Shown: piece after piece, positions 9,986-18,510 of the stretch
Layout of the letters: every line of letters begins with the position of its first letter
Numbering within the stretch: position 1 is the stretch's first letter
NCBI GenBank assembly: GCA_016197225.1
Contig: JACPWC010000001.1
Coordinates: forward strand, 1 to 64,000
Source of the DNA: Chloroflexota bacterium
GTDB taxonomy: Bacteria > Chloroflexota > Anaerolineae > Anaerolineales > VGOW01
Reading direction: 5' to 3'
Length of the DNA stretch: 64,000 bases
Translations under genes and position numbers: made by a program
Notes under the pieces: generated by a model
Databases searched by the model: none
Seen by the model: only the letters and a program-made list of their open reading frames with translations
Told to the model about the DNA's origin: nothing

Positions 9986-10900
9986 TCAGTTTGCCTTCTT
10001 CACCGCATGTCCGCCAAACTGGTTGCGCATGGCGGCCAGCACTTTGGCCGTATAGTCGCCGTTACTGCGGCTGTAGAAGCGGGCGAAGAGCGACAAGGTG
10101 ATCACTGGCGTTGGCACGTCAAGATCAATCGCGTCCACAATTGTCCAGCGGCCCTCGCCTGAGTCGGAGACGTAAGGCGCAAGGTCGGTAAGCTCGGGAT
10201 CGTCCTTCAGCGCGGCGGCGGCCAGATCGAGCAACCACGAACGAATGACGGTTCCCACTTGCCACGTCTTGGCGACGTGGGCCATATCAAGGTTGAACTC
10301 TTTCTTGGCCCGCAAAATCTCAAAGCCTTCGGCGTAAGCCTGCATCATGCCGTACTCGATGCCGTTGTGCACCATCTTGACGTAGTGGCCCGCGCCGCTC
10401 GGCCCCATGTAGCCCCAGCCTTCATCTTTCCCCGGGGCCAGCGTCTCGAAGATGGGCCGCATGTTCTCGACAACTTCCTTCTCGCCGCCGATCATCATGC
10501 CGTAACCGTTGGCTAGGCCCCAGATGCCGCCGCTCGTGCCCACGTCCACGAAGTTGAAACCTTTGGCTTTAAGCATGGCGTGACGGCGTTGGGTGTCCTT
10601 GAAGTTCGAGTTGCCGCCGTCAATCATCACGTCGCCGGGCGAAAGCAGGCTCATCAGTTCGTTGAGGGCCTTTTCGGTGACTTCGCCTGCCGGAAGCATG
10701 AGCCAGACGTGACGCGGCGCTTTGAGAGCCGCCACCACCTCTTTGAGTGAGGCCGCTACTTCGCCGCCGCCTTCCTCTTTCTTGATCCCTTCGGCGACGG
10801 TGATGTCGCGGTTGTACAACACCACCCGATGCCCGCCGCGCAACAGCCGCCGCGCCATGTTGCCGCCCATTCGGCCTAAACCGCACATTGCAATGTCCAT
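9986..10900 (-). CDS. gnd: 6-phosphogluconate dehydrogenase, decarboxylating, short form
   Basis: Converts 6-phosphogluconate to ribulose-5-phosphate with CO2 release. ATG 10900 (MDIAMCGLGRMG) has a good Shine-Dalgarno (GGAGG), so the frame upstream of it is not used. The 304-residue product matches the short Gnd type rather than the 470-residue form. Visible marks are the GLGRMGGNMARRL dinucleotide fold, YNRD after the second strand, MIDGGNS, VGTSGGIWGL and the catalytic KMVHNGIEYGMMQ. I cannot decide between NAD and NADP. The gene ends at the edge of the GC-rich hairpin repeat. Confidence 0.95.
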   Translation of the reverse strand: MDIAMCGLGRMGGNMARRLLRGGHRVVLYNRDITVAEGIKKEEGGGEVAASLKEVVAALKAPRHVWLMLPAGEVTEKALNELMSLLSPGDVMIDGGNSNFKDTQRRHAMLKAKGFNFVDVGTSGGIWGLANGYGMMIGGEKEVVENMRPIFETLAPGKDEGWGYMGPSGAGHYVKMVHNGIEYGMMQAYAEGFEILRAKKEFNLDMAHVAKTWQVGTVIRSWLLDLAAAALKDDPELTDLAPYVSDSGEGRWTIVDAIDLDVPTPVITLSLFARFYSRSNGDYTAKVLAAMRNQFGGHAVKKAN

Positions 10901-10918
10901 GAGAGCCTCCAGAAGAAT

Positions 10919-10966
10919 AGTGAGCAGTGAACAGTCAACAGTGTTTGTCACTGTTCACTGTTTACT
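10919..10966. repeat. CAGTGAACAGT-type inverted repeat
   Basis: The arms AGTGAGCAGTGAACAGTC and CACTGTTCACTGTTTACT form an imperfect palindrome between gnd and the 78-residue gene. It touches the stop codon of the latter. Confidence 0.7.
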
Positions 10967-11201
10967 AACTCTTCGTGTATTTGATTTCCACTTCGTCTTT
11001 GTCGCCGAGCGCCTTTTCGATGATGGCCTGCAAGTTCGGGCTAATGCCCTGGTCTTTGAGAAACTCGAAGGTCATCCGGTCTATCGTGTAGTCCTCGTCG
11101 GTCAGGCTTTCTTCTTCAAGGTGGCCTATCAGAAAGTTCAGGTCGTCGTCTGAAATGTGGCCGAGGTGAGTATTGTCGGATTTGAGATAGAGTTCAGGCA
11201 T
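10965..11201 (-). CDS. Small acidic protein of unknown function
   Basis: I do not recognise this 78-residue protein. It starts MPELYLKSDNTHLGHI, is rich in Asp and Glu, and has the look of a compact helical protein (ISDDDLNFLIGHLEEESL...MTFEFLKDQGI). GGAGA sits five bases before ATG 11201, which favours this start over ATG 11213, which has no Shine-Dalgarno. It lies between tal-pgi and gnd on the same strand, so it may be co-transcribed with the pentose phosphate genes. No metal-binding or membrane features are present. Confidence 0.7.
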   Translation of the reverse strand: MPELYLKSDNTHLGHISDDDLNFLIGHLEEESLTDEDYTIDRMTFEFLKDQGISPNLQAIIEKALGDKDEVEIKYTKS

Positions 11202-11226
11202 GTCGGTCTCCAATCAAAAAGGATTG

Positions 11227-11299
11227 AACCGCGAAGGCGCGAAGAACGCAAAGCTAATTTCCTTATTTTCTTCGTGCCCTTCGCGTCTTTGCGGTGAGA
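11227..11299. repeat. ACCGCGAAGGCGC-type palindromic repeat overlapping the end of tal-pgi
   Basis: The inverted arms 11228-11253 and 11270-11299 belong to the class seen at 9122, 19484 and 24308. One arm is translated as the last dozen residues of Tal-Pgi. Confidence 0.8.
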
Positions 11300-14091
11300 T
11301 TTTTCTTTGCCTTCTTCGGCGCGAGCAGGGCGGCTACGGCGGCCAGGTCAGCTTCGGGCTTAACGCTGAGTTGAACGCGCAGAGCGCGGCGGTTGCGTGA
11401 GCGGAGCGATTGGAAGTCGCCCAGCGCCTGGGCCGCGATGAGTGTGCCAAACGAGAAGGCTTCGCCGGGGACAGCTTCATCTTTCGCAACGTTGGCAGTG
11501 AACTGGATGCCGAGGAAGTTGTCCGCGCCGCCCTTGTGCAGTTGGCCGGTGGAGTGCAAAAAGCGCGGGCCGTAACCAACGGTCGTCGCCACCTTGTATT
11601 TGTCGCGGATGGCGGCCCGAATGGCGCGCAACGTTTTTTCAGTCTTGGCGGTTCGGGCAACGTAGGCCGTCAGGGCCACATAGTCGCCGGGCTTCGTCTG
11701 CTTGAGATGCAGTTTGAGTTGAGTGGCAAAGTCGCGGCGGCCAGCAGGGATGGTCGGATCAGCAGGCGGCCATGCGACGCCGCTGGCGGCGTCATCGAGG
11801 AGCCGTTTGGTGTTGTCCTTCGACTCTTGCACGTTGGGCTGATCAAACGGGTCGCTATCCAGAGACAGGCTCGACACGGCAGTGGCGATCTCCCACCGCA
11901 AAAATTCGCCGCCCAGGTCGTAGATGTCGCGCAGGTCAAACCGGATCACCGGGTGACCCGCCTCTTCAAGTTTGGCGACGGCGCGATCATATTTGGAGTT
12001 GAGCCGCAAATAGATGAACAGCCGATCGTTGCCGTAAGCTTTGGGGTCGCCGACGGGTTCACCCTCAACCGGCACGATACCCCGGCCCTCTTTGCCGGTC
12101 GACTCGGCGATCAACTGCTCCGTCCAGTAGCCGAAGGTGGAAATGGGATCGGAGACGATGAAGGTGATCTTGTCGTGGCCGGCTTTGGCGAGCGTGCCCA
12201 TGACCGCGCCGAGCCACAGGCCGGCGTTGCGGGCTGACGGAATGATATCCGACGAGGCCAGGGCCATTTCTTTGGCGCGAGCGAGAAGTTTGCCTACGTC
12301 CATGCCGAGCAGGGCGGCAGGCACGAGGCCGAAGAGCGAGAGGGCCGAGTAGCGTCCGCCGATGTCGGGCGGGTTGATGAAGACGCGGCGGAAGTTATGC
12401 TCCTGGGCCAGCTTGCCGAGCGATGTGTCCGGGTCGGTGATGGCGATGAAGTTTTCACCGGCTCGATCTCCTTTGACCGCTTTCACCTGCTCCCAGAAGA
12501 ATTTGAAGAACGAGGTCACTTCGGTGGTGCCGCCGCTTTTGCTGGAGACGAGATACAACGTTTTAGCAGGACTGCTTCGCGCCAGGGCGGCGCGCACCGC
12601 GTCGGGGTGAGTCGAGTCGAGCACGCCCAGGTCAAGGCCGCCACGCGCCACGCCGAACGTCTCGCGCAGAACTTCGGGGCAGAGCGAGGAGCCGCCCATG
12701 CCGCACAGAAGCGCGTGAGTGAACCCGGCCTTCTTCGCTTCTTTGGCAAAGGTCATGAGGTCGGGAACGTGCTGGCGCATGTCGTCGGCCAGTGTGAGCC
12801 AGCCCATGCGAATTTTGATTTCGGCTTGATGCGCCGGGTCGTCTTTCTTCCACAGCGTCGAGTCTTTTTGCCACAGCCGGGCCGGAACTTTTTGGGCGTC
12901 GAGGACGGCGAGGTGAGTTTGCACGTCGGCGGCAAGCTCTGCGCCAAGTGAGACGTGCGTGCGCGCGCCTGCCAGTTCGGCCTGGCGACGAGTCTCGATG
13001 ACGTTGAGCAGAGATTCGAACGACTTGAAGAAGGCGGCCACCCCGTCGTCTTCCAGTTTTTGCGTCACCCAGTTCATATCCACGCCAGCTTCGGCCAGCT
13101 TGTCCAGCAGGTCATTGGCTTCGGGCAAACCTTCGGTGAGCGTGACGCGGGCGAGGCCGTGATCCTTGAAGGCCTTGATCGTGGCCGGTGGCATGGTGTT
13201 GACTGTGTCCGGGCCGATCAAGTTGTCAATGTAAATCACGTCAGGATAGTTGGGGTTCTTGGTGCTGGTGCTGGCCCAGAGCGGGCGTTGCACCTGCGCG
13301 CCTGCCGCCTTGAGATCGGCGAACTCATCTTTATAATAGCGATTGGCGAAGAGATCGTAAGCGAGCTTGGCGTTGGCGATGGCGGCCTTGCCCTTGAGTG
13401 ACTCCAGTGAAGCCGCCGTGGACGGGTCGGCTTTGATCTTGTCGTCAAGCATCTTGTCAATCAACGTGTCCACCCGGCTGACAAAGAAGCTGGCGACTGA
13501 GGCGATGCCGCTTACTTTCTTGCCAGCAGCCAGGCGGCGCTTGAGTCCGTTCAGATGAGCCGTCATCACTTCGTCGTGGCGCTCAAGCGAGAAGATGAGA
13601 GTGACGTTGACGTTGATGCCTGCGGCAATGGTCTCTTCGATGGCAGGCAGACCGGCCTTCGTCGCCGGAATCTTGATCATCACGTTGGGGTGGCCCACCG
13701 CTTTCCACAACCGCTTGGCCTCGCTGATCGTCTTCTTCGTATCGTGGGCGTACTTGGGCGAGACTTCGATGCTGACGTAGCCATCCTTGCCGCCGGTGCG
13801 CTCGTAGACGGGCCTGAACACGTCGGCGGCATCGCGGATGTCTTCGATGGCAAGCGCGTCGAAGATGCCCTCGGCGTTCTTGCCGTCGCGGGCGAGATCG
13901 CGCAGGGTGGCGTCGTAGTCGGTCGAGTTGGCGATGGCCTGCTCAAAGATGGTGGGGTTGGAGGTCAGGCCGGTGATGTCACCGTCGGCCACCATCTTTT
14001 GCAGTTCGCCGCTATCCAGCAAACTGCGCCGGATGTTGTCGTGCCAGGGGGATTGGCCGAGGTGTTGGAGGTGGAGGAGGGGAGTGGTCAT
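11263..14091 (-). CDS. tal-pgi: Bifunctional transaldolase / glucose-6-phosphate isomerase
   Basis: A 942-residue fusion. Residues 1 to about 370 are transaldolase: GDITGLTSNPTIFEQAI near the start and NVMIKIPATKAGL with the probable Schiff-base Lys140. Residues of about 400 to 930 are phosphoglucose isomerase, with LVSSKSGGTTEVTSFF binding the sugar phosphate and GKEGRGIVPVEGEP and HKGGADNFLGIQF further on. The fusion joins transaldolase (sedoheptulose-7-P plus glyceraldehyde-3-P to fructose-6-P plus erythrose-4-P) to the isomerase that returns fructose-6-P to glucose-6-P, the substrate of Zwf encoded nearby. The last residues (KNLTAKTRRARRK) are translated from an intergenic repeat arm. AAGGA precedes ATG 14091. 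Confidence 0.95.
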   Translation of the reverse strand: MTTPLLHLQHLGQSPWHDNIRRSLLDSGELQKMVADGDITGLTSNPTIFEQAIANSTDYDATLRDLARDGKNAEGIFDALAIEDIRDAADVFRPVYERTGGKDGYVSIEVSPKYAHDTKKTISEAKRLWKAVGHPNVMIKIPATKAGLPAIEETIAAGINVNVTLIFSLERHDEVMTAHLNGLKRRLAAGKKVSGIASVASFFVSRVDTLIDKMLDDKIKADPSTAASLESLKGKAAIANAKLAYDLFANRYYKDEFADLKAAGAQVQRPLWASTSTKNPNYPDVIYIDNLIGPDTVNTMPPATIKAFKDHGLARVTLTEGLPEANDLLDKLAEAGVDMNWVTQKLEDDGVAAFFKSFESLLNVIETRRQAELAGARTHVSLGAELAADVQTHLAVLDAQKVPARLWQKDSTLWKKDDPAHQAEIKIRMGWLTLADDMRQHVPDLMTFAKEAKKAGFTHALLCGMGGSSLCPEVLRETFGVARGGLDLGVLDSTHPDAVRAALARSSPAKTLYLVSSKSGGTTEVTSFFKFFWEQVKAVKGDRAGENFIAITDPDTSLGKLAQEHNFRRVFINPPDIGGRYSALSLFGLVPAALLGMDVGKLLARAKEMALASSDIIPSARNAGLWLGAVMGTLAKAGHDKITFIVSDPISTFGYWTEQLIAESTGKEGRGIVPVEGEPVGDPKAYGNDRLFIYLRLNSKYDRAVAKLEEAGHPVIRFDLRDIYDLGGEFLRWEIATAVSSLSLDSDPFDQPNVQESKDNTKRLLDDAASGVAWPPADPTIPAGRRDFATQLKLHLKQTKPGDYVALTAYVARTAKTEKTLRAIRAAIRDKYKVATTVGYGPRFLHSTGQLHKGGADNFLGIQFTANVAKDEAVPGEAFSFGTLIAAQALGDFQSLRSRNRRALRVQLSVKPEADLAAVAALLAPKKAKKNLTAKTRRARRK

Positions 14092-14144
14092 AGGAATTTT
14101 CCTTTCAGCATGAGTTGCTGGCTGGCGGGGCTCTAGCTATCAAG

Positions 14145-14603
14145 CTAAGTTGCTCGTAGGTGTTTGAAATCTTCCGCTCTCAAAGCGGTTTTTCTCACAG
14201 GCTTTCTATTACTCAAGTCTTTGCGTATGGCAAGTATGAACTCCCCAACTGCTTTTTCTTTGTCGGCGTCTGAGAATTCCTGATCTACACCCGTTTGGAC
14301 CATGTGAAGAAACCTATATGCTTTCAGAATTACATCATCGGGGCAATACAGCCAGCATAAATTCAACTGGATCAAAAAGTCCTCCTTAAGTTCTTTGCTA
14401 GCTGACGGAATGTAGAAGCCCTTTAGGCTCTTAATTAGTTCTATGTATCGTTCTTCTTTTCGCTTGTATTCCTCGTCTGTTCTCTTGCTTTTCTCATTTA
14501 AGAACCAAGTCAGCAAGCCACTTCCAACGGCGACCAGCGCACCGATAAATGTGAGGAACATACCGGTCACTTGAATTAGAGTGTCAATAGTGGATTGTGC
14601 CAT
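14145..14603 (-). CDS. Membrane-anchored protein of unknown function, AT-richer than its neighbours
   Basis: A 152-residue protein with one N-terminal membrane helix (about residues 10-33, VTGMFLTFIGALVAVGSGLLTWF), a charged coiled-coil-like stretch (KSKRTDEEYKRKEERYIELI), and a C-terminal domain containing NLCWLYCPDDVI and FILAIRKDL. I recognise no function. A strong Shine-Dalgarno (GAGGAG) precedes ATG 14603. Base composition and codon choice are clearly more AT-rich than in tal-pgi and tkt, which suggests transfer from elsewhere. It interrupts the pentose phosphate block. Confidence 0.8.
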   Translation of the reverse strand: MAQSTIDTLIQVTGMFLTFIGALVAVGSGLLTWFLNEKSKRTDEEYKRKEERYIELIKSLKGFYIPSASKELKEDFLIQLNLCWLYCPDDVILKAYRFLHMVQTGVDQEFSDADKEKAVGEFILAIRKDLSNRKPVRKTALRAEDFKHLRAT

Positions 14604-14705
14604 AATGCTCCTCGAGATATGCTCTTATTTGAGCTACACAAGGGCGCTCATTCGTTTATCCGTTTCCCCATTCGTTGACAAGTTGCCCGTTTTTAGCCCT
14701 CGCAA

Positions 14706-15422
14706 CTACTTTGGCTTCCTCGCCACAAACACATCCCGGCCAAACTGATCGATCACGCTCTCGGCTTGAAATCCGGCCTCGGTCAACCACTGGAGCCAAT
14801 CAGCGCGGGGGAAGAGGCCGTGCAGGTGCGTCTCATGCTCAAAGTGGACTTCGCCATTTTCCCGCAACAGAAAGGCAAAATGGGTTAAGCAGGTGCTGTC
14901 TGTCGGGTCAGGGTCGTACTGCCATTCCAGGACACGCAGGGCGCGCCCATCCTCGCCATCGCGTGCGTCGTGGTCGGTGGTCGCCTTGAAGGTTTCGCGC
15001 ACGTGGTCGGGAACGAACAAGGCCGCGCCGCCCGGCTTGCAATGGAGGAAGGCCGTCGCGAAGGCCTGACGCAGATCGGCTTCCGTCGTCATGTAATCAA
15101 TCGCATCGTGGATAAAGACCAGATCGAACTGCCGCCCCAGCCGCGCCGAGCGCATGTCGCCTGCCAGATGTTCGCAATCGGGGTTAATGGCTCGACTGAC
15201 GGCCAGCATCTCCGGCGAAATGTCCACCAGCGTCAACGTATAGTGTGCCTTGAGGTGAAAAGCGTTACTTCCACCGCCACTGCCAAACTCGACCAGGGTG
15301 CGCGCCTGGGGCGCGGCCTCTTTCAACACCTGCGCGAAGAACGTCGCTTCTTCCAGATAATCTTCAGGCGGCGACCACAGGGGCCACCAGGCGGCCAGTT
15401 CCTGATAAAGCTTGAGTGGCAT
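14706..15422 (-). CDS. Class I SAM-dependent methyltransferase
   Basis: A 238-residue soluble methyltransferase. Motif I is VEFGSGGGSNAFHL near residue 43, followed by LVDISPEML, GDMRSARLGRQFDLVFIHDAIDYM and a C-terminal YDPDPTDSTCLTHFAFLL. The acceptor is unknown; the family includes small-molecule methyltransferases. ATG 15422 (MPLKLYQELAAWW) is chosen because the longer frame from 15473 would overlap the upstream gene by about 45 bases. The gene follows the glycine-zipper gene after five bases. Confidence 0.85.
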   Translation of the reverse strand: MPLKLYQELAAWWPLWSPPEDYLEEATFFAQVLKEAAPQARTLVEFGSGGGSNAFHLKAHYTLTLVDISPEMLAVSRAINPDCEHLAGDMRSARLGRQFDLVFIHDAIDYMTTEADLRQAFATAFLHCKPGGAALFVPDHVRETFKATTDHDARDGEDGRALRVLEWQYDPDPTDSTCLTHFAFLLRENGEVHFEHETHLHGLFPRADWLQWLTEAGFQAESVIDQFGRDVFVARKPK

Positions 15423-15427
15423 GTTGT

Positions 15428-15640
15428 CTATGATTTGTTTGAGGGATCGTTCTTGTTGTCCTGTTGTGACCACATGGCGCCGATCCCGACGCCGATTGCC
15501 AGGCCAATTGCTACGCCAACGGCGACGTTGCCCATCGCCGCGCCAATTCCGGCCCCAATGGCAATGCCGGCGCCCACGCCCAGGCCGATTTTGCTGTTGT
15601 TGCGTTTAGGTGCAGTTGAATTATCTGGCTTTTGTTCCAT
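15428..15640 (-). CDS. Small glycine-zipper membrane protein
   Basis: A 70-residue protein with a polar N-terminus, a long Gly/Ala/Ile/Val segment with GxxxG-type spacing (GVGAGIAIGAGIGAAMG, then GVAIGLAIGVGIG) and a polar C-terminus. Glycine zippers of this kind pack two helices into a hairpin in the membrane. Function is unknown. A strong Shine-Dalgarno (GGAGGG) precedes ATG 15640. The gene sits 13 bases after rpiB and five before the methyltransferase gene, so the three are probably co-transcribed. Confidence 0.75.
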   Translation of the reverse strand: MEQKPDNSTAPKRNNSKIGLGVGAGIAIGAGIGAAMGNVAVGVAIGLAIGVGIGAMWSQQDNKNDPSNKS

Positions 15641-15653
15641 GGTATTTGCCCTC

Positions 15654-16100
15654 CTATCCTTTTTCTTCCATCGCCTTCACCTTCCCCAGCCGCCGCACGT
15701 GTCGTTCCTCGTTGGTGAACTGCGCGCCGAGGAAAGCGTGGATGAGTTCGGCGGCGACTTCGACGCCGACGATGCGCGCCCCGAGGCAGAGCACGTTGAT
15801 GTCGTCGTGCTCGACGGCTTGGTGGGCCGAGTAGGTGTCGTGGCACAGTCCGGCGCGGATGCCGCGCATTTTGTTGGCGGCCACGCACGCCCCGACCCCA
15901 CTGCCGCAAATCAAAATCGCCCGGTCAGCCTTGCCTTGCTGAATGGTTTCGCCGACGGCGCGGGCGTAGTCGGGGTAGTCCACCGGGTCGGCGGTGAAAG
16001 TGCCGAGGTCGAGAATCTCGTGGTCGGCTTGCATCACAACTTTGAGGGCGCTCTCTTTGAGCGGGAAGCCGCCGTGGTCGCAGGCAATTGCTATTCTCAT
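15654..16100 (-). CDS. rpiB: Ribose 5-phosphate isomerase B
   Basis: Interconverts ribulose-5-phosphate and ribose-5-phosphate. The 148-residue product has the RpiB/LacAB marks: IACDHGGFPLK at the N-terminus, ICGSGVGACVAANK with the catalytic Cys65, and HDTYSAHQAVEHDDINVLCLG with the phosphate-binding His/Arg region. The length is normal for the family. It lies downstream of tkt on the same strand, separated by an 80-base palindromic repeat region. No strong Shine-Dalgarno is seen. Confidence 0.95.
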   Translation of the reverse strand: MRIAIACDHGGFPLKESALKVVMQADHEILDLGTFTADPVDYPDYARAVGETIQQGKADRAILICGSGVGACVAANKMRGIRAGLCHDTYSAHQAVEHDDINVLCLGARIVGVEVAAELIHAFLGAQFTNEERHVRRLGKVKAMEEKG

Positions 16101-16108
16101 AACAAGCT

Positions 16109-16182
16109 TTGCCGCGAATTACGCTAATTTGCGCGAATTATTCCGATCCTAATTCGCGATAATTCGTGAAATTCGCGGCTGA
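16109..16182. repeat. GCGAATTA-type palindromic repeat
   Basis: Imperfect inverted arms of GCGAATTACGCTAATT-like units fill the gap between tkt and rpiB. No other copy of this class was found in the window. Confidence 0.75.
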
Positions 16183-16191
16183 AATTTCTGG

Positions 16192-18366
16192 CTACTTCTT
16201 CCTCTGCCCAGGCTTCAACTTGGCTGTGGTCTCCGCCTTTGCTTTCGCTTTAGGCCTGGCCTTTGCTTTTGCTTTGACCGGGGCAGGCGGGCGATTGGCG
16301 GCTAACACAGCCTTAGCTTTTTCAATCACGTTGCGCGGCGTGAAGCCAAACTTTTCAAACAGCACATTCGCTGGAGCCGAAGCACCATAGCCCGTCATGC
16401 ACACGCAGTCGCCCTTCGAGCCGAGCCACTTGTGCCAGGGCATGGCGATGCCGGCCTCAATCGCCAACCGGGCGGTGATGTTTGGCGGCAGAACCGCGTC
16501 ACGATAGTCTTGAGATTGCCCCTCGAACAGTTCCATGCTGGGCATGGAAACGAGCCTGACGTTGACGCCGTCGGCGGCCAACCCGATTCCGGCCTCGACC
16601 ATCAAGCCCACTTCACTACCAGCCGCCATCAGAATAATTTCCGGCTCGCCTTCGCCGATGTCGGCCAGCACGTAAGCGCCCCTGCTCAGTTCGGTTGCGG
16701 GCGCGTAGATGCGACGGTCAAGCGTGGGCACGTTCTGGCGGGTGAAGATGAGGAGAGTCGGGCCGTGTTGGGGCGTACGATTGTACGCCCTTACAATGGC
16801 GACTCGCCACGCCTCAACCGACTCGTTAGCGTCGCCCGGCCGGATGACGGTGAGGCCGGGGATGGCGCGCAAGGCGGCCACTTGCTCGACGGGCTGATGC
16901 GTTGGGCCGTCTTCGCCGAGGCCAATGCTGTCGTGAGTGAAGACGAAGATGGCGTGGAGTTTGGCGAGCGCGGCCAGCCGAATCGCAGGCCGCATGTAAT
17001 CGGAGAAGGTGAGGAAGGTGGCGGTGTACGGGATGAAGCCGCCGTGCAGGGCCATGCCGTTGACGATTGCGCCCATACCATGCTCACGCACTCCGAAGGC
17101 GATGTTGCGCCCGTCGTAGCCCCAGCCGCCGCCGACTAAACCCTGAGCGCCATCGGGCGAGCGAAGCGGCGATTGAAAGTCACCATAGCCTTTGAGCCAG
17201 GTGAAGGTTGAAGGGTTGAGGTCGGCAGAGCCACCCATGAGTTCGGGCAGAGTCTTGGCCAGGGCTTGCAGGGCGGCCTCGGAGGCTTTGCGGGTGGCGA
17301 GACCTTTGGTGTCAGCGTTGAATGTCGGCAGAGTCGAATCCCAACTGGCAGGTAGTTCGCCATTCAAACGCCGCTTGAGTTCGGCGGCGAGGTCGGGGTA
17401 GGCCTCGGCGTATTTGGCAAAGGCGGCTTCCCATTCCGCCTGCCACGTCTTGCCTTGCTTGAGGTCTTGTCGGAAATTCTCCCGCACTTCATCCGGGATC
17501 AAGAAGACGGGTTCAGTCGGCCAGCCCAGATTCTTTTTGGCGTTGATGACTTCGTCCGGGCCGAGCGGCGAGCCGTGGGCCTCGAAGGTGTCTTGCTTGT
17601 GCGGCGAGCCGTAGCCGATGATGGTGCGGACGCAGATGAGGGATGGGCGAGTCGAGTCGGCGCGGGCGGCGGCGATGGCCGCCGAGACGGCTTCCACGTC
17701 GTTGCCGTCGCTCACGTGTTGAACCTGCCAGCCGTAGGCTTCGAATCGTCCGCCGACGTCTTCGGTGAAGGTGATGGACGTTGATCCGGCCAGTGAGATT
17801 TTGTTGTCGTCGTAAAGCACGATCAGCTTGCCGAGGGCGAGATGCCCGGCCAGCGAGCAGGCTTCGGAAGTCACGCCTTCCATCAGGTCACCGTCGCTGG
17901 CGATGACGTAAGTGGTGTGGTCAATGATGGTGTGGCCGGGTTTGTTGTATCGGGCCGCCAGGTGGGCTTCGGCGATGGCGAAGCCGACGGCGTTGCTGAG
18001 GCCCTGGCCGAGCGGGCCGGTGGTGGCCTCGACGCCGGGGGTGAGGTGGCTCTCCGGGTGGCCCGGAGTCTTGCTCTCCCACTGGCGGAAGTTCATCAGG
18101 TCTTCCAGCGACAGGTCGTAACCGGCCAGGTGCAGGAGCGAGTAGAGCAACATGGAGCCGTGGCCGCCGGAGAGAATGAAGCGGTCGCGGTTGGGCCAGC
18201 GCGGGTCGGCCGGGTTGTGTTTGAGGAAGCGCGACCAGAGAGCGTAGGCCATGGCCGCCGTGCCCATCGGCAGGCCGGGGTGGCCGGAGTTGGCCTTTTG
18301 CACGCCGTCCACCGAGAGGAAGCGGATGGTGTTGATGCTGAGGGTGTCGAGGTCGGTTTGGGTCAC
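16192..18366 (-). CDS. tkt: Transketolase
   Basis: Thiamine-diphosphate enzyme that moves two-carbon units in the non-oxidative pentose phosphate pathway. The 724-residue protein shows [10 protein letters not shown] near residue 26, [16 protein letters not shown], the ThDP motif GDGDLMEG-like segment ([14 protein letters not shown]), [11 protein letters not shown], and in the pyrimidine domain [22 protein letters not shown] 18366 is the start, with GGAGG at a good distance. Two oddities: a palindromic repeat at 16769-16800 is translated in frame as an extra loop (VRAYNRTPQ) just before [11 protein letters not shown], and the C-terminus carries a Lys/Ala-rich tail ([15 protein letters not shown]) beyond the usual end. 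Confidence 0.95.
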   Translation of the reverse strand: MTQTDLDTLSINTIRFLSVDGVQKANSGHPGLPMGTAAMAYALWSRFLKHNPADPRWPNRDRFILSGGHGSMLLYSLLHLAGYDLSLEDLMNFRQWESKTPGHPESHLTPGVEATTGPLGQGLSNAVGFAIAEAHLAARYNKPGHTIIDHTTYVIASDGDLMEGVTSEACSLAGHLALGKLIVLYDDNKISLAGSTSITFTEDVGGRFEAYGWQVQHVSDGNDVEAVSAAIAAARADSTRPSLICVRTIIGYGSPHKQDTFEAHGSPLGPDEVINAKKNLGWPTEPVFLIPDEVRENFRQDLKQGKTWQAEWEAAFAKYAEAYPDLAAELKRRLNGELPASWDSTLPTFNADTKGLATRKASEAALQALAKTLPELMGGSADLNPSTFTWLKGYGDFQSPLRSPDGAQGLVGGGWGYDGRNIAFGVREHGMGAIVNGMALHGGFIPYTATFLTFSDYMRPAIRLAALAKLHAIFVFTHDSIGLGEDGPTHQPVEQVAALRAIPGLTVIRPGDANESVEAWRVAIVRAYNRTPQHGPTLLIFTRQNVPTLDRRIYAPATELSRGAYVLADIGEGEPEIILMAAGSEVGLMVEAGIGLAADGVNVRLVSMPSMELFEGQSQDYRDAVLPPNITARLAIEAGIAMPWHKWLGSKGDCVCMTGYGASAPANVLFEKFGFTPRNVIEKAKAVLAANRPPAPVKAKAKARPKAKAKAETTAKLKPGQRKK
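16769..16800. repeat. GGGGCGTAC palindrome inside tkt, in frame
   Basis: The palindrome GGGCGTAC-GATT-GTACGCCC (16771-16790) with flanking bases adds about eight to nine residues to transketolase without breaking the frame. Confidence 0.75.
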
Positions 18367-18451
18367 GAAGCCTCCAGGAAATCATCTGCTCCAGCGGAGC
18401 AGTTTGTGATGTTTAGTCTGTGAAGACGGAGATGTGTTTCATCCTAATCGG

Positions 18452-18479
18452 AACTGAGGGAAATTTCTTTCCCTCAGTT
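18452..18479. terminator. Strong hairpin between fba and tkt
   Basis: The perfect 12-bp stem AACTGAGGGAAA/TTTCCCTCAGTT has a 4-base loop. Neither strand has a clean U-tract, so it could end the fba transcript inefficiently or act as a processing or stability element before tkt. Confidence 0.5.
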
Positions 18480-18510
18480 TCCGTGTTTCCCATATTTCCC
18501 TGCGAAAATA

